Source: a virus. Taken from it: a stretch of 28,380 bases of DNA. A program made the position numbers and the translations under genes. The stretch covers positions 1-28,380 of IMG/VR virus record IMGVR_UViG_3300024255_000114; one strand, given 5' to 3'. Every line of letters starts with the position of its first letter. The stretch's first letter is position 1. Under the pieces are notes generated by a model. The model had not been told where the DNA came from and did no database searches. It worked only from the letters and a program-made list of their open reading frames with translations. This document shows, piece by piece, positions 25,501-28,380 of this stretch.

Positions 25501-28325
25501 CCACCACTGGATTCATCAACTACATTTAAATACCATCTGTCATAATTAGCAGCATCGAACTTCATTGCCGATGTCTTCTTATCTCCAAAAACAATAAAGT
25601 CGCTTCCACTACCAGCAGTAAAGATTACTTGATTATTACCTGCTTGTGCATCTGCTTGAGTTTCATGTACAGAGAATTTCGTCTTGCTTACATAACGTGG
25701 ATAGTAGTAAACATCTGTTGGAACTGCTCCACCAGCAACATCAGGAAGTTGTGAGTTAGCATCAGAAGAAGTTCTGAAGAAAATCTTTTGTGCTGGTACG
25801 TTTGGAAGCGGAATATCAAACAGGTGAGGAATATCTGTTTCCAGATAAATTCCGTTCACATTAGAAACGTATCTATGCAGATCATATGGTTCATCCAACA
25901 CATACTGCTGAATAATAATCTCTACGTTAGGATCAATACCTTCCGTTTCTGGAGAGTAGATGTAAATACCAGCTGCTGCATTTTCTTTAGTAGCAGCAAG
26001 TAATAAACCTGTTTCAGCAGTAGCGTTAAACTCTGTAGTGTTATTGAATGAGTATGGATAAGTATCTCTACCAGGAGCAATAACGTAATAGATTGTATTT
26101 GTTTCAAATCCTCGTGGTAGTCTGACAAGGCGCTTATCAACAGTATCAGTAAGTGGTCTTGGAACCAATCTTACAGGAGTACCAGTCTGAAGTCCATGAG
26201 GATCAGTTTGTCCAAGCCCTGTATTAACAGTGAATAAAGTTGCTCGACCAGTGAGTGAGCGAGATTCGATTGGAGCTTCAACTCTAACTACTTGATCTCT
26301 ATTGCCAGAAAGGATCAAATTGATATTATCAAAATATCCTTGAATTGCTGTTGCGATATTAGCGCATTCGGGATAATTAGTATCCTGAACAATATCGGGG
26401 TCAGTTATTTTCGTTACTTGAGCGAAACTGGTGATGTTCTCGAAATACAACCAGGCAGTATTAGTAGTTCCAAGAGATTCGTATGCAAGTCCGTTGGTCG
26501 TATCAACCAAAGTGATTGTTTGAAAATCTACAATTTCACCAATAACAATAGTCGGACCATTGATATTGTCAAGAAGTAGTCCCGTTCCTGCAGCAATATC
26601 AATCTTTCCATTGACATAATCATTCTGATCATATTCAGATACTTTCATGCCAGGAACAAGACCTGATGTATCTCCAACTACAACAGTTGCACTACCACTC
26701 GTCAGTTGACAATTTTTAATCAAGAAGTCAAAGTTACGCATTGCGCCGATCATCAGGCGCTTCAGGTAATCATATGCTTCTAAAGTTTCAGTCAGTTCGT
26801 TGTCGATGAAGTCTAACTGACCACCAACTAGATAACCTTCAGCAGCAAGAATTGTATTGATGTTACCACCAAGACGCAAGTCCTTGACAGTAGCGTCAAC
26901 AAAGTAACCAAGATCTCTCTCACACTTGGTGATAGTAATGTTTGGGTTAGTTAATAGTGTAGGATACTTTTCGAGAATATATCCGTATGCTTCTTGCTGG
27001 AACCATGTTCTGTTCTTCTCAATTTGGTTAGCAGCATCTTGTGCATAGTGGAAATCATCATTACCATCACCATCAACATCCATACTAACATTCAGTCCTG
27101 CTGGTGTTAGAGTAGAAAGAGATGTTGAATATGTGGTAAATCCAGATGGTTCCAGTTCTGATGAGTAAGTTTGCTTTCCACCTACACCACCAGAAGACAT
27201 CTTGACGTAGAGTTTTTCACCATTCCTGGCACCAATACGATATCCACTGATAGTAGCTGCAGGTCTATTTGCAGGATCTTGGTTAGTATCACCAGCAAGA
27301 TATAATTTGGTGTTATTACTCTGATCATTTGATGCTTCAATATCAATTGTATAATATTGCTGCTTAATAATTGCTGTAGCAGAAGTATCAACAACCTTGG
27401 GAGGAACAATAGCATCTACATATCCACCTTTATCCTGGTTGAATGCGAATCCTTTGAAACCAATTGCGTGAAGTGAAGTGTTACCGAAGTTGGAGTTCGA
27501 GTTGGTGATAGACATGTCACCACCACTTTCCATCAGGAAGTGATCGTGGAAACCAACCGCGAAGACCGAGACGCACTGAATAAACGCATCATCCGAAGCA
27601 CGGATGTGGAAGTTTCTCCAATCATCCTTCCAGTATGCATCACCTTTTGCGTGGTAAGGAATGGTAGCAAATGCATCAGTTAATGCTGCTTGATTCCAGG
27701 TGTTAGTAAATCTGTCGTAACGAATGAACGCTCTGTCATCTTTCTGAAGCGAAACACCCGTGTACTGTGCAACAACCATCGACTTGAATCCAGTTGCCTT
27801 GGATCCATCCGCCCACATGCCGCACTGACCCCAGGTAGAACGAATCGAGCAGTTGAAAACATATGGTGATGCAGATTCAACCGAGTCAATTTCTGCCTGG
27901 ATAACACCGTTAGTACCAAGACCGTTAGCAGATGTGTATGTTGTGCCGGAAACTAATCCTAAACCAGCAGCATTGATGGGGATAATGTAAGAGAATACTT
28001 TAGGATTGTCCTGATCAACTGTGTCAACCTTGAATGTACCGTTGACATTATCAGCAAGCCCGCTGTTGATAACAGCAACATACTGACCTTTGAAGTAACC
28101 ATGGTCAATCTTTGTGGTTACAGTGATAGTAGCAGAAGATCCAGGAGGAATATCATCGATCCTCATGCTTTCGATTGTTCTGGTATCAGACAGAGGACCA
28201 ACAATACGGTTCTCCTGTACCAGTGCTTGTAAATCACCATCATCAATTGTAGGTTGGAACTGTGCGAATGCTCTACCAACCTTCTCGTAATAACGATCAA
28301 GTTCCTTATTATCCGCATAAGTCAT
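19575..28325 (-). CDS. Giant virion structural protein, fibre/baseplate-like, 2916 aa
   Basis: A very long beta-rich protein without transmembrane segments. The N-terminal 300 residues include a module with HGYFKGQYVAVI and NGTFKVDTV, and a beta-helix-like stretch near 230-295 (FHIRASDDAFIQC and following). Related ligand-like modules recur near residue 705 (DPHGLQTGTPVRLV), near 830 (DIPHLFDIPLP), and as a duplicated pair near 1720-1800 and 2455-2535 (GSWNVI and NGDWPV). Residues about 1960-2160 repeat IGS, GNLTLEDDLS and IGSLGGKTT segments, as in long-fibre shafts. The C-terminus ends in SNEGWYLIEV. It is the first complete gene of the module and its DNA appears less AT-rich than genes further on. 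Giant proteins of this type occur in cyanomyovirus tails; no T4 name can be justified. No clear Shine-Dalgarno precedes the ATG. Confidence 0.85.
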   Translation of the reverse strand: MTYADNKELDRYYEKVGRAFAQFQPTIDDGDLQALVQENRIVGPLSDTRTIESMRIDDIPPGSSATITVTTKIDHGYFKGQYVAVINSGLADNVNGTFKVDTVDQDNPKVFSYIIPINAAGLGLVSGTTYTSANGLGTNGVIQAEIDSVESASPYVFNCSIRSTWGQCGMWADGSKATGFKSMVVAQYTGVSLQKDDRAFIRYDRFTNTWNQAALTDAFATIPYHAKGDAYWKDDWRNFHIRASDDAFIQCVSVFAVGFHDHFLMESGGDMSITNSNSNFGNTSLHAIGFKGFAFNQDKGGYVDAIVPPKVVDTSATAIIKQQYYTIDIEASNDQSNNTKLYLAGDTNQDPANRPAATISGYRIGARNGEKLYVKMSSGGVGGKQTYSSELEPSGFTTYSTSLSTLTPAGLNVSMDVDGDGNDDFHYAQDAANQIEKNRTWFQQEAYGYILEKYPTLLTNPNITITKCERDLGYFVDATVKDLRLGGNINTILAAEGYLVGGQLDFIDNELTETLEAYDYLKRLMIGAMRNFDFLIKNCQLTSGSATVVVGDTSGLVPGMKVSEYDQNDYVNGKIDIAAGTGLLLDNINGPTIVIGEIVDFQTITLVDTTNGLAYESLGTTNTAWLYFENITSFAQVTKITDPDIVQDTNYPECANIATAIQGYFDNINLILSGNRDQVVRVEAPIESRSLTGRATLFTVNTGLGQTDPHGLQTGTPVRLVPRPLTDTVDKRLVRLPRGFETNTIYYVIAPGRDTYPYSFNNTTEFNATAETGLLLAATKENAAAGIYIYSPETEGIDPNVEIIIQQYVLDEPYDLHRYVSNVNGIYLETDIPHLFDIPLPNVPAQKIFFRTSSDANSQLPDVAGGAVPTDVYYYPRYVSKTKFSVHETQADAQAGNNQVIFTAGSGSDFIVFGDKKTSAMKFDAANYDRWYLNVVDESSGGQNANSILTRMHDPDFVDGTGNLFTADTWYERYSDNRSEVDRIFRLRYVVPQYLDNVREPLNGYVIKTRTDDRRRLRPQKFILEPLAGSGAPAVAQFFNPSQPTEQLGVSLEDLDTAGIDIGARETLYDPYENPLQIEFESKIATTIQSARTIQNALLESRLEITAFDHTIINEGLKNEIFTVVEIGIPQGPGIQADLFNSDEDNYVTWSGYCTGSAYVHAYFPASIEATAFVILKNVTGKLDYNTAGSAYAGNSATVFTQSNGAFWNLSGEPDGFNNLSPYVGASRSSRDNFLYRVEGANIYTLCPGDRVTTPGGDTYTVSAVSDIPDIEDTFYIFDVEEIQEVIPAQQDGIYYLTAVRGNISPYPLGAGVGDNFHYYRFSQPISNLYPLDYKNDPLWFQVQDDGSRDVTIVDPPASVAAADNYVHGLVTLNDYKYSETKEAVADFLATDPLLSYEFTNTTSNVDGDIVDNRLRGQSGNSSIGSENRKIPINGDSVYPLDGRFYVELRRPSIARSGNHTFEYLGFGPGNYSTGFPLRQEVVLSDKQDFYAQSKREDGGIVFYTGLNSNGDLYIGNRKINAITGEETFLEQAVLADSGDDSDTIGSLVTTFDTAVTFNDKITVEGEAFFNNPVSINVDPQDGDALTVLSLVAQGEDPTLDRSSFRNNNEGDVVITKNQVRAGVFKLNPRGNVDSTGQVYSIRTHYAGGLPSNVTPNNSGLIANGGSAWYTLQNVTYGSSTNPGAGDILWKGEEVGYSGSLGSVYSNFYTVIPDLQIFTLTSDNSSTIIIEWAAGISNQDLKVKVGEKIRISNFSINFFSGSWNVISADPAENFCEIRLFNEIAADVKAWEDEDDGATMEISQSSWKETMVLGAEAIRTYTEVPGDYKLGINTVGRTNQEAALTATVSAETDPRANLDVVGNAFISGKNLVQYDAVGAVSTNNYLAEPSTGKTYFPLTNAFLVGGDSSDGDDFATLRVSTTDLAVVDQSATYREGGRVGVNTSIGLDPSTELDRNFVVIGDGRMTGNLTLEDDLSVDGGDINSTSETFQFLINDTDFFIGLSNAESIILGSTTTQTQVISIGDSVADTSTQTVRIGSNAGRTTLKIHERSEDAIVDIATVADNVTSDCSVRLGGGAPNLATTTYIGTYQTRLAGTLEIAAFAGTSTARIFTPAATLNIADSSATTRLNMGTNASRIQIGSLGGKTTVRNSLEVLASAEVMGSIKLSGGLNAGIVEIERGRFSTSPADHIVGSLENPNITFLKYQESGKVIDTAGEGMWGGPTYLLGGGQISSIDNIQPTQSSTWVANTNYPFLEVQSSGAGDGALFTIKVLSDGTAQVVLASPGTGYSDGDQLTIPAASLGNPSGEDLTFRVAGVNSSGNLFNIPITQPSVADFKIGDLILIERGNANSPDSVDDQQQTLAKDESQNEIVEVVGLTNVTNPNDPFGFRLAVSRGILGTTARTDHPDGCVLNKLDKQTNASFITGFDADENGELDPVSSVLVVDSEIDRIVFDGTDIVQIFWNGETNSTLDVNYGEFIRIAGTDISELNGDWPVQQSIQPGSSVVEIKIGGPYATQTKLWSDFDTNATVNIKSASGLLADTANVRIGISEFGGFLTTNDYLLLTDSEIVKIVELTSTDIQSLIITDGGIPESVNFKVESTTGNTFGSGNLKFGQGFNKLVVDSATGNTDIAGTLTTENTLTINGSTIENREFFTITNGGSTGTPLRTTFQIDTATGDVDMYGGNFNIFGVDGTTPRLTFDNSSGDFATYGSFSALGSGTSKFGGAIQIGGAFGTTDTDFPYNAAADLTINGGDLTINQAGDTIFSVENDGRVTVAGISNYFSPSGGRKWLASASFVVDAAANTNYFLEVSQNTVVKLPLNPKLGDMIRIVDVSGNLTYNVSLVIRAETGTKVQNSSDNTGNTLLSGISSNELNGFNGGELVVQTPYAAFALVYAGTSDPDGNTAVSPSNEGWYLIEV

Positions 28326-28335
28326 GATGCAGATC

Positions 28336-28380
28336 TTATGGTGCGAATACTCGGGAATCGCTAATGAAGTGAAGTCGGTT
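28336..28380 (-). CDS. C-terminal end of an upstream phage gene (partial)
   Basis: The minus strand from the window edge reads NRLHFISDSRVFAP and then a TAA at 28338-28336, ten nt before the giant gene's ATG. That spacing suits the compact layout of the region, so this is probably the end of the preceding tail or baseplate gene. Only 14 residues are visible and the family cannot be read. The giant gene's own frame is also open up to the window edge, without an ATG, so an earlier start for that gene cannot be excluded. Confidence 0.45.
   Translation of the reverse strand, partial: NRLHFISDSRVFAP

Noticed and set aside
1-28380. tRNA genes, integrase, transposase or attachment sites
   Set aside because: I saw no cloverleaf-like sequence, recombinase motif or IS ends; coding density leaves almost no room for them.

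Overview
The window is part of a T4-like myovirus genome, most probably a marine cyanophage infecting Synechococcus or Prochlorococcus. This rests on three things. There is an exact T4-type late promoter octamer. The gene mix (tail-collar fibre proteins, Ig-like and glycine-rich fibre proteins, a giant virion protein, several 2OG-Fe(II) oxygenases) is typical of cyanomyovirus accessory regions. The DNA is AT-rich and tightly packed. I could run no database search, so family names rest on motifs read by eye. Every credible gene lies on the minus strand, so transcription runs from high to low coordinates.

In transcription order: (1) 28380-28336 is the C-terminal end of an upstream gene. (2) 28325-19575 encodes a 2916-residue virion protein resembling a fibre or baseplate component. 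(3) 19568-18132 and 18130-17222 are two tail-collar-domain fibre proteins. (4) 17209-7517 is the outstanding feature: six tandem paralogues of 458-585 residues, separated by 2 nt or less or overlapping by 1 nt. They share an Ig-like stalk and a strongly conserved C-terminal tail of about 65 residues, but have exchangeable N-terminal heads. Four heads are glycine-rich, one has a DUF5648-like repeat and one a DUF4214-like segment. (5) A 49-nt gap carries the late promoter TATAAATA (7513-7506) and starts a second unit. (6) 7467-4249 is a 1072-residue collar-domain fibre with N-terminal repeats. (7) 4243-143 holds three different 2OG-Fe(II) oxygenases, a tail-fibre-assembly-like protein and two unknown proteins, mostly overlapping or nearly so. 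(8) A Rho-independent terminator (135-109) closes the unit, with a promoter-like sequence overlapping it. (9) At 77-1 the first 25 codons of a superfamily 2 helicase begin.

My reading is that this is a host-recognition module. A giant scaffold and collar fibres are followed by an expandable cassette array of adhesin-like proteins with a common C-terminal anchor, then by a set of late-expressed oxygenases and a fibre-assembly factor. Co-transcription of the oxygenases with a fibre gene suggests that they may hydroxylate fibre proteins, but nothing in the sequence proves this.
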